A stretch of 64,000 nucleotides of DNA. It comes from Conoideocrella luteorostrata (Eukaryota; Ascomycota; Sordariomycetes; Hypocreales; Clavicipitaceae). The notes beneath the pieces were generated by a model. That model worked only from the letters and a program-made list of their open reading frames with translations, did no database searches and was not told the origin of the DNA. Location: the NCBI GenBank assembly GCA_032433595.1, contig JASWJB010000001.1, positions 1-64,000 of the forward strand, read 5' to 3'. The position numbers were made by a program, and so were the translations under genes. This document shows positions 37,445 through 48,587 of the stretch, in pieces. Each line of letters begins with the position of its first letter. Positions within the stretch are counted from its first letter, which is position 1.

Positions 37445-39680
37445 CTACAAAGTCCAGCTTTGCATGTTCTGCTCACTCCCCCACACAAGTTGTATATCTG
37501 CGGGCGTTAAAAAGGGCGGCAGAGATAAGTCTCCGCTTTCAGTAATACGACCACTCTTTACTAGAGTTTGTGTATTCGTGTCCTCTGGACGCGGAGTCTT
37601 CCGGGGACTAAAAGAGTCTTCGATGTCACTCATGCCTGCTCTTGGCGCCTTGGTAGGACGCTGTTTTTGCAAGCTAGCCACGGCTGGAATAATCATGCTG
37701 TCAGGTATTCGGCGTTCCCAAGCCTTGAGCGTCAAGTTTCCAAGAGCGAAGCACAGTGGGTTTTTGTGCGCATCACTGATCAACTCAGGATGGTTTCCAT
37801 AGGCTTGGCCAACGCTCGTCCACCCCTGTATGGCCTGATCACCCTCGGTTCGGTAGAGCAAGTCCGTAAGAACGTGGATGAAGGCAGGGAATGGAAAGTG
37901 GCTACCCACGTGCCATAGGAAAGGATGCAAGCTTGAAGTGGAATAGGTGCGGCTGTCGTATTCTAATATCTGTAGTGCAAGCTGAAACAAGTTGTCTCTG
38001 TCGTCTTGAAGCATATCGGAAAAGTTGCTGCCGTTTTGCTTTGTCTGCAGCACGGAAAACCTCATCTGACAGACAGCTGAGCGACCCAAAAACATGGACA
38101 TAAGATGCAAAGGAATGGACGCATCACATCGATCCAGCAAATTTTCGATCTTGATTTCGAAAGTATTGATAATTTGGCATTTTCGCATGATTAAAGACTG
38201 TGCATTAGCCTTGTTGAGTTTTTCGACAGCTTTCAGATGCCTCATGCATTCGCCTACTTCAAACTTGATGGTGCAGAACAGCATCTCTGTGGGCCCTTGG
38301 TATTCAAATGGAAGGTCGTTCATAAACGGCGAAAGGTCGCTGTCGTTAATATTCAGTGGCCTACGGGTGTCTCCCCATTCGCTGGAGGCTCCATCCGTGG
38401 TAGCTCCGGATAATTGTGCTGAACGATTATCCAGAATAACAATTTGCCACCAAAGCCGTCTTCGGATTTCCGAATCAAAAGGAGATAGCTGGCCAAGACT
38501 GTGTTCACGATGCAGACCCATCATCTGAGCGAGGCGGCTCGACAGACCGGTCAACATCCACATGGCTTGTTCGTTGATCGACTTTTGACACGCAAGCTTT
38601 CCTAAATATTAGCCAATAATGCCGAGATTGACATTTCTGTAGGTACATATTCTTACTTGATACAGGGTCAAAGACTGTAGAATAGCAATATTGGTAGATT
38701 TGAGAAACTGGGCATTCACAAGCGCTTGCCGCGTCGCATCGGCATAGGAAGCAACGAGGCGAGATTTTCTTTCGCCGAGCTGCTCCAGGCAACACTGTTC
38801 TGTCATTGTCGTTACCGCGCAAAGATAAACGGAGAAGAGTAAAGCTTCTGTGCTAGTATTGAGTCTTTCTGGATCGGCAATCGCACTGGATACAATATGT
38901 TGAACAGTAGGTGAGTGAAGAAGTTTGATTAGAGGATTGAAATTTTCGAGAAACGTTTGCCAGAGCCGGAGAACCTGTGGAGCTGAAGGTGTCAAGTCAC
39001 GTAAGCTACGTGTAGACGGTTTGTCAAGGATGAACGAGTCTGGCGTAAGGGCGACATCGTCATCACTTGTATCGATTTCACTTTGCTCATTCTTTTCCGA
39101 GAGCTCACCGCCAAACTACGCAATTATAGGAATTACAAGATGCTCATTCGACAACTTAAACGTGTTATGAAAGAAAAAAATTTGTTTCGGAACTCATGCG
39201 GCTTACCTCGCTTCCTAAACTGTTCCATATCACACTATGTCGGAAATTTAGCCACAATGCAACCTAGGCTAGGCGTCGTATGAGGTATTGGCAGGGCTCG
39301 ACTTACTTATCCACAAATCGTGGGTGACCGCCTTGTATGATGACATGTCCATCATCATCCTCAGACCCAGTAGTTTCGATCATTCGCGCCTCGCCATCTT
39401 CACCGGCTGGTCCATTCAAGGGTATTCCGTTGACTATGAGCAAATGCTCATATCTCTTTAGGCGAAGCAACAATGCCCGTTCATTCGCAGCCACCTCGCG
39501 AATTGAAGCCAACGAACGTGCAGAGCGACAATCGGCTGCGCGTGAATATCGTACACACGTCGAGCAAGGCCGTTTGCCGTCACATTTTACTTTACGTTGG
39601 TAACAGACGACACATGAATGCCCGCGACTGAGTTTCGGGGATGCAACGGTTTGTGGACGGTCACCTACCACAGAAGACAT
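37445..39680 (-). CDS. aurR2: Zn(II)2Cys6 regulator (AurR2-like)
   Basis: Exons 39680-39307, 39234-39207 (28 nt), 39115-38657 and 38596-37445 give 670 residues. The zinc cluster uses cysteines 23, 26, 33, 39, 42 and 51, with basic CYQRKVKCDGKRPC between them. A short leucine-rich coiled segment follows (ERALLLRLKRYEHLL). The fungal_trans regulatory domain follows, with LWQTFLENFNPLIKLLH and, across the last splice junction, MWMLTGLSSRLAQMMGLHREH and RRRLWWQIVILD. The tail is Pro/Thr-rich. The last intron uses the acceptor GGAAAG to restore LTLYQLACQKSINEQAM. In Fusarium a second regulator, AurR2, modulates aurofusarin genes. Position at the right end of the cluster supports that role. Confidence 0.8.
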
Positions 39681-40476
39681 ATTGCAAATACGTATACTAG
39701 ATCATGTAGAATATTAGAATAGCCGCGGCGATCGGCTCTTCCTGTCAAGCGAGTTCGCCCTACATTCATTATGACATCGTAAAATCCCCGTCGGGGTTGC
39801 GCTACGGGATCGAATCGGACCTTTCCGGCCCGGGGCGACAATCGGGTGTGGAACAGATCAGAACCACGTCGGAATTCCGTCGTGCGTGTTTACAGCAGGG
39901 CCTACAGTATGTTTCATATCTTTGCTCGTAAGAGCTGTGACGGCTCAGCTTATCAAAACCAGGACCCACCCCTCCGAGCCGCCGATTGGTCGTTACCACA
40001 CCTTCATCACACCAAAAGCGAGCTCCATTACGGAGCGGTCATGGCCACATATAGCCTATGACGGAATCTCCTTGACTTCTCAGACTTACACAGGATGTGA
40101 CCAACGCTTTGGCGGGTCCATTTGAATAGGCGGTTTGGAGCTGAGGTAACACGAAACATAATTCCGTCAGCCAAATAGATGCAGCCATAAATTATGTATG
40201 ATTACCATGCCCGAGCGGGGCTCATTGCAACTCCAACTATGGAATAGTAATATTATACTCTATAGTTGCTCGGAGTAAAGGCTAGTCTGCTCAAGAAATA
40301 CCGAAATTGTTTCCAAAAGTGAGATTATTTGGCCCCTGTGTGCTGCCTGGACCCTAATGAATCGCTTGCTGCTTCTCTGGGACATCTGGTCCATCACCAA
40401 TATGACCACGCGAGCTCTGTCTATCTATTTGTCGGGGTGAAATAATATACACCACGAGGCAGCCTTTCCAATCCCC
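39681..40476. promoter_or_regulatory. Promoter of the second regulator
   Basis: About 0.8 kb between the regulator's start and the 3' end of the CoA-transferase. CGGACCTTTCCGGCCCGG near 39818-39835 includes CGG-N6-CCG and the TTCCGGCCCG word also seen near 5950 ahead of the AurO-like gene. No gene seen. Confidence 0.4.
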
Positions 40477-42320
40477 TCAGGCCCAAGTTTCATCAGTACT
40501 CGCACAATATGGTACTGGCCCGTGAGTCCAGCACGGGCTTACTGAACTATTCTCGTATGATACAATTGGGGAGAGAACAGCATGATCGTTGCCCCAAGCT
40601 GTCTCTGGAAACTTGACCATGTATCCATCTTTACCCAATACTCCGCTATGCTTTGCCCAGGCCTCGCCTAACACAAAGAGAAGCTCCTCCACATGAAGAT
40701 CCGGAGTCATTGGCGCAAATTTATACGTTTCCTGAATCTCCTTGACAATCTCTGGAGAGTAGAGGCCAATTTCTTCTTCCAACTGCACGGCATCAATGGC
40801 AACTAGTCCAACACTAGCATGGTAGGACCCTCCATGCCGTTCGCGGTCCCTCAAAGCCAGCATGGTATCGACAACGCCAACCGCACCAGAAAGCATGTCG
40901 GCAATCGGCAGCGAAGGGAGCACGCTGACGCCTTCTTCAAAGCCGTACGCTTTTCCGCAGACATAGGAGCAGCCCGAAGCAGCATCAGCGATTTGTTGGT
41001 AACCGGGCCTCTCTGCAAAGTAGCCATCCGGTCCGTAGCAGTTCAAGTCAACATACACAATACCCTTCCCGCGCTTATTTGCCATATCCACGACATCCTC
41101 CAGGCCAAAACCTTTGCGCTCCAAGGAACGCAGGCGGAATGCTTGGATAACAACGTCGGCGTCTTCAATAAGAGCATGCAGTAACTCCTTTCCACTGGCG
41201 GTATTTAGATCAATCGAGTATGTTCGCTTCCCTGCTCTTAGGGTGACGCTCAATGCCTATATTTGGGCAAAACGAAAATAACATTGATTAGAAACTGTAC
41301 GGGTAGCTTTTATAGGGCGTTGTGTGCTGTTTACATACCTGTAGATCTGGCAGGTCAGGACTTTGCACCTTGATGACATCGGCGCCGAGAGAAGCTAGGG
41401 CTGCACCCATGGCCGGCCCAGCAATGACTCGGGCCAACTCAACGACCTTGATACCAGCCAAAGGACGCTTGTCGTCCATCTTGAGGAAAGGCACAGGAGG
41501 CAGGTGCTGTGTTCCCTTCACCCTGCGATAGTTGATCATGGGGTGCGCAGCGAGCCGTTGTCCCATGGTTGTCTTCCTCCACTGTTCAGGGGTATAGCAC
41601 GTCTGCCCACAGAACCCATGCTCCATGTTCTTCTGTTCAAGCTCAGCAGCTGAGTACTTGATCATCTCTGCCTTGATGAGCTCGTACGCCTCATCTCTAG
41701 ACGAGGTTGGCGTGTTTGGGTCAAGGCCATATGCTTTGAGGAAGGCAGCAGGATCTAAGTTGCCCATGACTTGGTACCAGACCTATGGGTCTTTTGTAGG
41801 GTATATCGACCAAGACCTGAAATGCATGTTGTTCTTGGTCAAAACACCTTTGTCCAAGTCAGTACCAGCCTTGAAGACAGTACCGTGCTTCTTCATTTCT
41901 GAGAAGTCCTTGTTGTCGATGGACACTAGAGCAGGCGTAGCTGGATACAGACCCGACTTGTCAACATTGATGGAAATCTTGCCCGTGTCTGTTCCTTTGC
42001 GGGCACATATTTCTTTGCCTACAATGCCAATCATGGCTTGGCAAACAGCTGACTGTGATATTGTTCAGCGCCTTGTTTCGACTGATTAATAGCTCGATGG
42101 AACTCACCAATGCCTGCGACTTCAATGGACCCGGAATAATGGGGAGACGGCCTCCATGAAAGTTGACGCTGCGTAAGATCGCCCCATCATCGTTGAAGCC
42201 CGGGGTCGCTTGGGCAAAATTCTGAAGCAAACGGCGGCATTCATCAGGCAGCGGGGTATAACTAGTGTCGGCGAAAGTGCCTGGTCCGTAGACACCCTTG
42301 ATGGTGCTGTGAGGAGCCAT
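40477..42320 (-). pseudogene. Family III CoA-transferase with a nonsense codon
   Basis: Exons 42320-42108, 42052-41339 and 41256-40477 would encode 568 residues of the CaiB/BaiF family III CoA-transferase type (formyl-CoA/carnitine-CoA transferases and alpha-methylacyl-CoA racemases). Conserved stretches are FRSWSIYPTKDP, WYQVMGNLDPAAF, IKVVELARVIAGPAMG, the GADVIKVQSP nucleotide-loop region, and GIVYVDLNCYGPDGYFAERPGYQQIADAASG. A TAG at 41785-41783 falls in the middle of exon 2, exactly where relatives have glutamate (KDP-x-VWYQ). One base change (GAG to TAG) explains it and both flanks are in register. A 34-bp intron is conceivable but too short and would delete conserved residues. Either the gene is recently inactivated, the codon is read through, or the base call is wrong. 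Everything else is intact. Confidence 0.75.
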
Positions 42321-43094
42321 ATGAGTAGGAGAATTTGTGTGTAAGCCTGAGAGATACTGAGGGAACAGAGTCACGAACTTAGGCACGACGTTAGAAACTA
42401 TTTATAAAGGTGAATAGTTGCGGAACTTGAGGCCTGCCCCGTTGAATGGAGCCTCGGATACCCCACAAGGACCCCCAGCAGGTTCCGGGCGTCATGGAAG
42501 CCGGCAACATGCAGTTAGCGGTAACGCCGACACCACTGTCAGGTGGATTTAGTGGGCTCACGCTACAAGCCATCTACTAATCGTCTCCGATTGCGCCGTT
42601 GACTAACTGCCGACTGTACTATACCTGCCATGGCGGGGCAATGCCGAGATACTTGGTAAAATGGATCCACCTCACTTGCCACGGCGCAGAACCCTTTCAG
42701 GAAATAAAGCACCTGTCGCCACACATTTCATTTCATTTCATGATGACGATAACATTCCTATCACTGACTTTGACGCTCCTGCTTTTCCCGCGCCGCACGT
42801 AGTGGGGCAGCCGAAAACCGCTGCCTCAATTCGAATATGCCCATGTCTGGGCTTGCAGTCCGGATAGGCCCTATCCAGCCTCGGTAGCGGGATGGTCGGG
42901 CCTCAACGCCCGGACTTGGAGTTCAAGACGACATACGGAGTTCTTCGTTAGTTGTAGCTGCTTTCAGATGCTCAATGTCCAACAACGCTCGCGACCCCTT
43001 TCTCTTCTCAATATATATATCACGCTAAGTGCCGGTCGCTTTAGTTTGTCCAATGTGCTGCATTTCAGATATTAGCCGCCCTTCAGCCCTCAAT
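42321..43094. promoter_or_regulatory. Bidirectional promoter, CoA-transferase/dehydrogenase
   Basis: 774 bp between divergent starts, with an ATATATATAT run at 43011-43020 about 75 bp ahead of the dehydrogenase start, a possible TATA element. Confidence 0.4.
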
Positions 43095-44161
43095 ATGTCA
43101 ATTCGCACCGTTGGCGTTGTTGGAACCGGCGTCATTGGCGCCTCATGGACTGGGCTTTTCTTGGCTCACGGCCTGCAAGTTCTTGTCTCGGATCCAGCTC
43201 CCGACGCGGAGCAGAAGCTCGCAGGGTACCTGAAGAGCATATGGCCCACGCTTGAGCGTTTGGGCCTGCAACCCACAGCTTCGTTGTCCAATTATCGTTT
43301 TGTGGGTTCCAGTCTGGACGGGCATTACGACGAGGTGGACTTCATCCAGGAAGTACGCCGTAGCACTACCGGTTGTCTTTTTGTTGATCACTTTACTGAC
43401 GCCAAGACAACAGAACGCCCCAGAGCAGACCGAGCTTAAAACCAAGTTGCTCGGTGAAATAGATGCTGCAACACGTCCCGAAGTTGTCATCGCCTCATCT
43501 TCTTCCGGGATCCCAAGCTCTCAGTTCATTGGAAAGTGCTCTAAAGCTCCTGGCCGGATAGTGATAGGGCACCCTTTCAATCCTCCGCACCTCATGCCTC
43601 TTGTGGAAGTGGTTCCGCACCCAGACACTGCGAGTGCCAGCGTCGAGAGCGCCGTTGCATTCTATCAATCGCTAGGACGGAAAACAGTCATTATACGAAA
43701 GGAAGTCCCCGGCTTTGCAGCCAATCGTCTTCAGGTTGCGCTGTGTAACGAAGCTTATAGCTTGGTGAGCCGTGGCATCTTGTCAGCTGAGGACTTGGGT
43801 AAGCTGTTCAACTCTCGTGTATTGTGTAGCATAACTGACCCCAGCAGATACTTGCATGACGAGTAGTCTCGGTCCACGCTGGGCTGTAGTTGGCCCGTTC
43901 ATGTCCAACGCGTTAGGTGGGGGAGGTGGGATTGAGGGTTTTAAGCATCTCTTAGAGCACATCGGCTCTTCTTCTCGGAAATGGGTGGAAGACATGAAGG
44001 CTAATGCGTTCATACCGAACGAGCAGAATCTGAATCGACTCGTCGCAAGCGTGGATGATGAGCTGAAAACGAAAGACGTGGAAAGTCTTGAGCTGGAACG
44101 GGATAGACTCCTCGTAGAGCTGTTCCGTCTGAAGAGTGAACTAGCCTCCAAGAGTAGCTAA
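43095..44161 (+). CDS. L-carnitine/3-hydroxyacyl-CoA dehydrogenase
   Basis: Exons 43095-43352, 43414-43798 and 43848-44161 give 318 residues, the usual length for the carnitine dehydrogenase/lambda-crystallin branch of the 3-hydroxyacyl-CoA dehydrogenase family. An N-terminal Rossmann motif GVVGTGVIGASW binds NAD. It is followed by SSSSGIPSS, GHPFNPPHLMPLVEVV (catalytic-histidine region), and VPGFAANRLQVALCNEA at the start of the helical domain. A charged coiled tail ends the protein. It oxidises a 3-hydroxy group on L-carnitine or a related short 3-hydroxy acid. The substrate cannot be fixed from sequence. The divergent family III CoA-transferase suggests a shared catabolic route, for carnitine or a similar acid. 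Confidence 0.82.
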
Positions 44162-44867
44162 GTTTTATTAGACGACGGAGTAGGATCTGCTGGGAATAGT
44201 ATTATGAAACTGGAGGCGAGAGAAAAGTAGCCGATTTGTATAGTGTTGCGGTATCATCCTTAATGTTGTGTTTTATGCCCTTCGTATTTGCGACAGTGAA
44301 AATGTCACAAAATTCAGCAAGAGGCGAAGCTCCATACAAATAGCGTGAATAATGCATTTTATTTAGCCTGTGACAGAAAGCGTCCGTACATTGGTAACGT
44401 CTGACGGTAATATGGCTCCTCGAGGCTAAGGATTAGCGGGTGGGAGGGCCCGAAGTGAGCAGTGTCAAAACCCGTCCATCTACTCCGTACTTCATGCTAA
44501 CGAATTGTCACATCGCCAATGTGGTAAATACCGTCGTCGCCTCGAAATGGGAAGCGACCTTGCTGCGCTGCCGGGTTTTGCCATCTGCGGCCATCGGCTT
44601 GACCCATTTTTGTCTAGCGCTGAGTGTTCAAGTTGATTTATAACCATCCACTAAATTAGTAATTGCTATTTACCTCTCCCCCCTTCCTAAAGTATATAAG
44701 GAGCGAAACATGACGATTTTGCCTACACCTTCTCTAAAGTGAACACCACTCATCTAGAGCTTATTGGCACTATTTCTAGCCCTAATTACTCCTAGACCTG
44801 TGAGATCAAACTAGTCATCACAGCCCTCCAGAGCCCTCGGTCGCCGCTTCTACACAGCGCTTTCAGT
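44162..44867. promoter_or_regulatory. Intergenic; promoter of the reductase
   Basis: About 0.7 kb. A TATATAAG word at 44693-44700, about 170 bp ahead of the next start codon, is a plausible TATA box. TACTCCGTAC lies at 44481-44490. No gene seen. Confidence 0.45.
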
Positions 44868-45899
44868 ATGTCTACCATGAAGGCTCTAGTTACAGTCGAG
44901 GATCACAAGGCCGCGGTCAAAGAAGTCCCCATCCCCAGACCTGGTGAAGGCGAGATCCTCGTCAAGCTGCACTACGTCGCCCAGAACCCGACAGACTGGA
45001 AGGCCGTTGCCGGCTCTCCTCCAGGACGAGTCGTTGGCTGCGACTTTGCAGGAACCGTACAAGATGCCAACGGCTCTTCATGGAGCATCGGCCAGCGTGT
45101 TTCGGGTTTCGTTCAGGGCACAACCGAGACTCGTGGTGCATTCGCAGAGTACGCCGTGGTCGAGGCATCGCTCGTGTACCCGATCCCGGACTCCGTAACT
45201 TATCAGAATGCGGCGGTGGTTCCGTTAGCATTTGGTACGGCCATACAGGCCCTATTCCAGCGTCTTGGTCTCCCAGAACCTAGTAACCCGGCTAAAACTG
45301 CCTTCCCGGTTCTCATCAACGGCGGAACGTCCTCCGTGGGCCAGTACGCCGTGCAGCTTGCCAAGAAAGCTGGCATGTATGTTATTGTAACCGCCTCCAA
45401 CAAGAACCACCACTTGGTTACCTCCCTTGGAGCTGATGCTGTTGTCGACTACAAGGACAGTGATTGGCCTGATCAGGTGCGTAAGTTGAGCCACGACAAT
45501 CTGCAGCACGCGTTCGACTGCATCTCGGAGCTTGACACAACTGGGCAAGTAATCAGAGCCATGTCCTCGACCAAAGGCGGCCATTTGGTCTGCATTCTAC
45601 GTAAAAATTCGGAGTACGGAGATGAGTTCAAGAAGGTTCGGATCGAGAGTACTCTCGTGTACACTGTATTCGGACGTCCACTGACCTATGGTGCTTTTGA
45701 CAATCTTGGAGGGCCTACGCCGCAGGACAAGGCTTTTTGGGAAAAGTACCTTGACCAGCTTCCTGGACTTCTTGAGAATGGCACAATCAAACCAAATCCC
45801 GTCAAGGAACTTGGTGGACTAGATGATATTTTGGATGGATTCAAGTACCAGAAGGAGGGCAAGCTCAGCGCGGAGAAACTGGTATACAAAATTGCTTAG
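44868..45899 (+). CDS. Zinc-type enoyl/quinone reductase
   Basis: Single-exon 343-residue medium-chain dehydrogenase/reductase of the fungal ToxD/trans-enoyl-reductase-like group. An N-terminal GroES-like domain carries PTDWKA and VVGCDFAGTV, and lacks the structural-zinc cysteine cluster of alcohol dehydrogenases. The NADPH fold begins at LINGGTSSVGQYAVQLAK (about 149-166), followed by DCISE and the C-terminal GKLSAEKLVYKI. Proteins of this group reduce enones, either as trans-acting partners of highly reducing PKSs or as stand-alone detoxification enzymes. The PKS in this window is non-reducing and needs no enoyl reductase, so a role in the naphthopyrone pathway is not supported. Two in-frame ATGs (44868, 44877) are close together; the first is used. 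Confidence 0.8.
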   Translation: MSTMKALVTVEDHKAAVKEVPIPRPGEGEILVKLHYVAQNPTDWKAVAGSPPGRVVGCDFAGTVQDANGSSWSIGQRVSGFVQGTTETRGAFAEYAVVEASLVYPIPDSVTYQNAAVVPLAFGTAIQALFQRLGLPEPSNPAKTAFPVLINGGTSSVGQYAVQLAKKAGMYVIVTASNKNHHLVTSLGADAVVDYKDSDWPDQVRKLSHDNLQHAFDCISELDTTGQVIRAMSSTKGGHLVCILRKNSEYGDEFKKVRIESTLVYTVFGRPLTYGAFDNLGGPTPQDKAFWEKYLDQLPGLLENGTIKPNPVKELGGLDDILDGFKYQKEGKLSAEKLVYKIA

Positions 45900-48587
45900 G
45901 GAGACGTCAAATCTTATTGATTTCACAGAAAGACAAGAATACTAGCTTTATTTGCGGCATTCAGTTTTAAGCTTCTCTCTCACGTAAGGGCTCAAGTCCA
46001 TCCCAGCTGTGCTTCTCTGCGTATGTTGTCCGTTGTAGAACAAGTCCAGTGGCCAACGCCAGCTGTAGAGGGAAAAATATTTCAGAGATTCTTTTCTTCC
46101 AGTACAGCGACCGGCGTTCCTGCCTTAGGAAAACTGTTGGAATCCTGCCGCCAAGCACACAATAAGAGCACGAAGCGAGTCACGTGTTCACCTTTCGGCC
46201 ACCTTATTTATACGAGCATCTTGAGCCTCTTATCCGGACTTGTTTTTCCTCTCTTAGATAGACAGAGATTATTATAAATATATTGTATTTGAAGCCGATG
46301 ATCTAGATCATTGCACAACCCTGTGCAACCCACAAAAACCTTGCGATGAAGGATCTTACTGCCACATGGTGAATGAGAGAAATCTGTCTATCCATCTGCA
46401 AATAGCCGCAACATGTTCGTTTTCCAACTTTGCCTTTCAACTAGAAAACCTTCGTAGTTCACGACCCGGCCGAACACAGGCATCGCAAGTGTGTCCCATT
46501 CCCCAAGCAGGAAAGACAGAGCAAAAACCATCCGGCGATGAGTCAGCTCCAGGGATTACCTCACTAAATAACGTCGACTTTTGACAGCCGCCTATAGAAG
46601 CTGTTGGGTTTCAGTCGAAGTTGACAGTGGCTAATATCGAAGAGCATGAGCCCTGTGAGCCCTGTTTCTTCTTGTTCTGATGCCCCGGGAATCCTTACTT
46701 TTACCCTCTAATTCCTCTGCTGTAGCTCTGAATTCCATTGCTCAGAAATCCGAATTCCACCGCTTTCCTTGACCTTCTGTTGCATTTTAACATCCAATAT
46801 CTTAGACCTCGTACGTCCGATATCCCGAATCCACATATAATCCAGGCACTGACAGCCATGACTTTAATCAGTCTGGTAGCTCTCTTATGCAAATGATTTC
46901 AACAATATTGGGTTTCAGCTTAAGCGAATCTCGAACATATCAGCAGTCAATTGGCAGGGAAAGCTCGCTGCGCCGAATGAACGAACTAATAAATCAAACA
47001 GCATTGTTGAATGGGATAGTATCAACAGTTCGCAACGAGGCAGCAACTGTTCGCAATGAAGTAGGAACAGTTTGCGATGAAGAAGGAACAGTTTGCAGTG
47101 AAGTAGGAACACAGCGCTTCGAATATCAGCTATATCAGGAATATCAGCGAGCTCAGAAACTAGAAGATCAATATCGTCAGGAATATCAGCAACGCTAGCA
47201 CCTAGAAAGTCAATATCAATTGCTAGTTTGTCGACCCAAAGGACACACCCACCACTCCTGCTTAGCCATGATACTGCTTGGATTACATTAACAGCTATAC
47301 TAAGCAGCTTGCGAAGTCTACCTGACCTACTAGCGTGAATAAGGTGGATGCGCTGCTGCTCGAGATAAATTTGTGGATTGTGGATAGTGGATTTTGGTTG
47401 GTTTTATTTTTGTGTGTGTGTGTGCGTGTCTGTGGAATTGCAGCAAGTTTCAATTCTACTTTAGCCACGGAGGACGGCTGATCTTTATTGATGTGCCTGA
47501 GGAAGTGTTGGAAGTCATGGAAGTCATGGTCGCAATTAGAGGTGGGATTTCTCTCTATTGACACTGCACGCAAACTCTGATCAATTCAGAATTTAACTTC
47601 AACGAACAACTGGGCCACGTTGACTATTCTGATTCTGGATTTATCGGCCGCACTCCATGGTTTGCCGGGTCCTGGTCTGAGCAGCAGTGCGTTCATCTTA
47701 TTATTATCCGAGCGCGAAGCATTCTTCAAGCTGTTATATGCTTTGCAAAATAGCTATTATGCTCAAATCGGGTTGCTCACCATGCTGATACTTCGAACAT
47801 TGTAAGGGCGTAAAAGAACCCTATCGGGTATGTCGACTATTACTAACATTCCTTGTATTACTAATATTCCTTGCCAACAGGGTAAAAATGCTTTCCACAG
47901 CCCGCTTGGCAATTTTCGTCCGCCTGGACGATACCTCGGGTTATTGGAATCAAGTCACTACAGTTGTCTGGTTTTCAATTAAGGTAAACGTCGCCATAAT
48001 ATGCACTTATCTGCCTTCACGCCGTCTAGCTGCCGCACTATTGTATCTGTGCATAAAAATTACGAAGATATTAAATCTTCTTGGCTACTGCTTCTGAGAC
48101 TGCAGCTCAAAGTTTACTAACTTCTCGATATAGAGAGACTCATAGATTGGTCGAGAGCAGTACATTTAAAAGAAAAGAAAAGACCGGCTATATGCTGCGG
48201 GAAGACATTTACCAACTTGATGACATATCATTGTAGGATATGCTAGAAAATTATCAGCACATACTAAGCTAGCGACGAGTGGATGGTATCCGGTTTGTGC
48301 ATGGACGGACAGACTAAGATGCCGATCTTTGTCGCAAGTGTTTTGCAAATGTATTCCTCATGCTAGACTGTGGTTGAGCTTGTTCGGTCTTAAAAATACG
48401 TAAACCTTAGTCCAAGTGAAACAGGATAGTAATGCCGCACTCTGTATGCGGCGAGGGGAACTCCGTCCTTCATAGCTGCGGGGGATGAGAGGGGCAATAC
48501 TCGACTAAAAGTTGCGCCGCCCGGCACGTCGGATTGTCGTTTCTTCCCAACACCAATAACTCACTTCAGCACATTAATGACAACAAA
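45900..48587. other. Long intergenic region with tandem repeat
   Basis: 2.7 kb between the reductase and the amidase. The only structured item is a 21-bp tandem repeat at 47024-47111. A TG-rich microsatellite lies near 47409-47440. Small frames at 45967-46158 (-), 47620-47805 (+) and 47888-48097 (+) have no recognisable domain. Confidence 0.5.
47024..47111 (+). repeat. 21-bp tandem repeat (four copies)
   Basis: Four consecutive 21-base units at 47024-47044, 47045-47065, 47066-47086 and 47087-47107, plus a partial unit. The consensus is AACAGTTYGCRAYGAAGNAGG. In one frame (46887-47198) each unit encodes a heptad such as TVRNEVG or TVCDEEG, and the frame continues with repeated EYQ words. Whether that frame is a gene is uncertain. 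Confidence 0.8.

Noticed and set aside
41783..41816. A 34-bp intron removing the CoA-transferase stop
   Set aside because: Shorter than plausible fungal introns and would delete conserved residues before the stop.
44868..45899. Enoyl reductase as part of the polyketide cluster
   Set aside because: The PKS is non-reducing and the gene lies beyond the second regulator with unrelated genes between.
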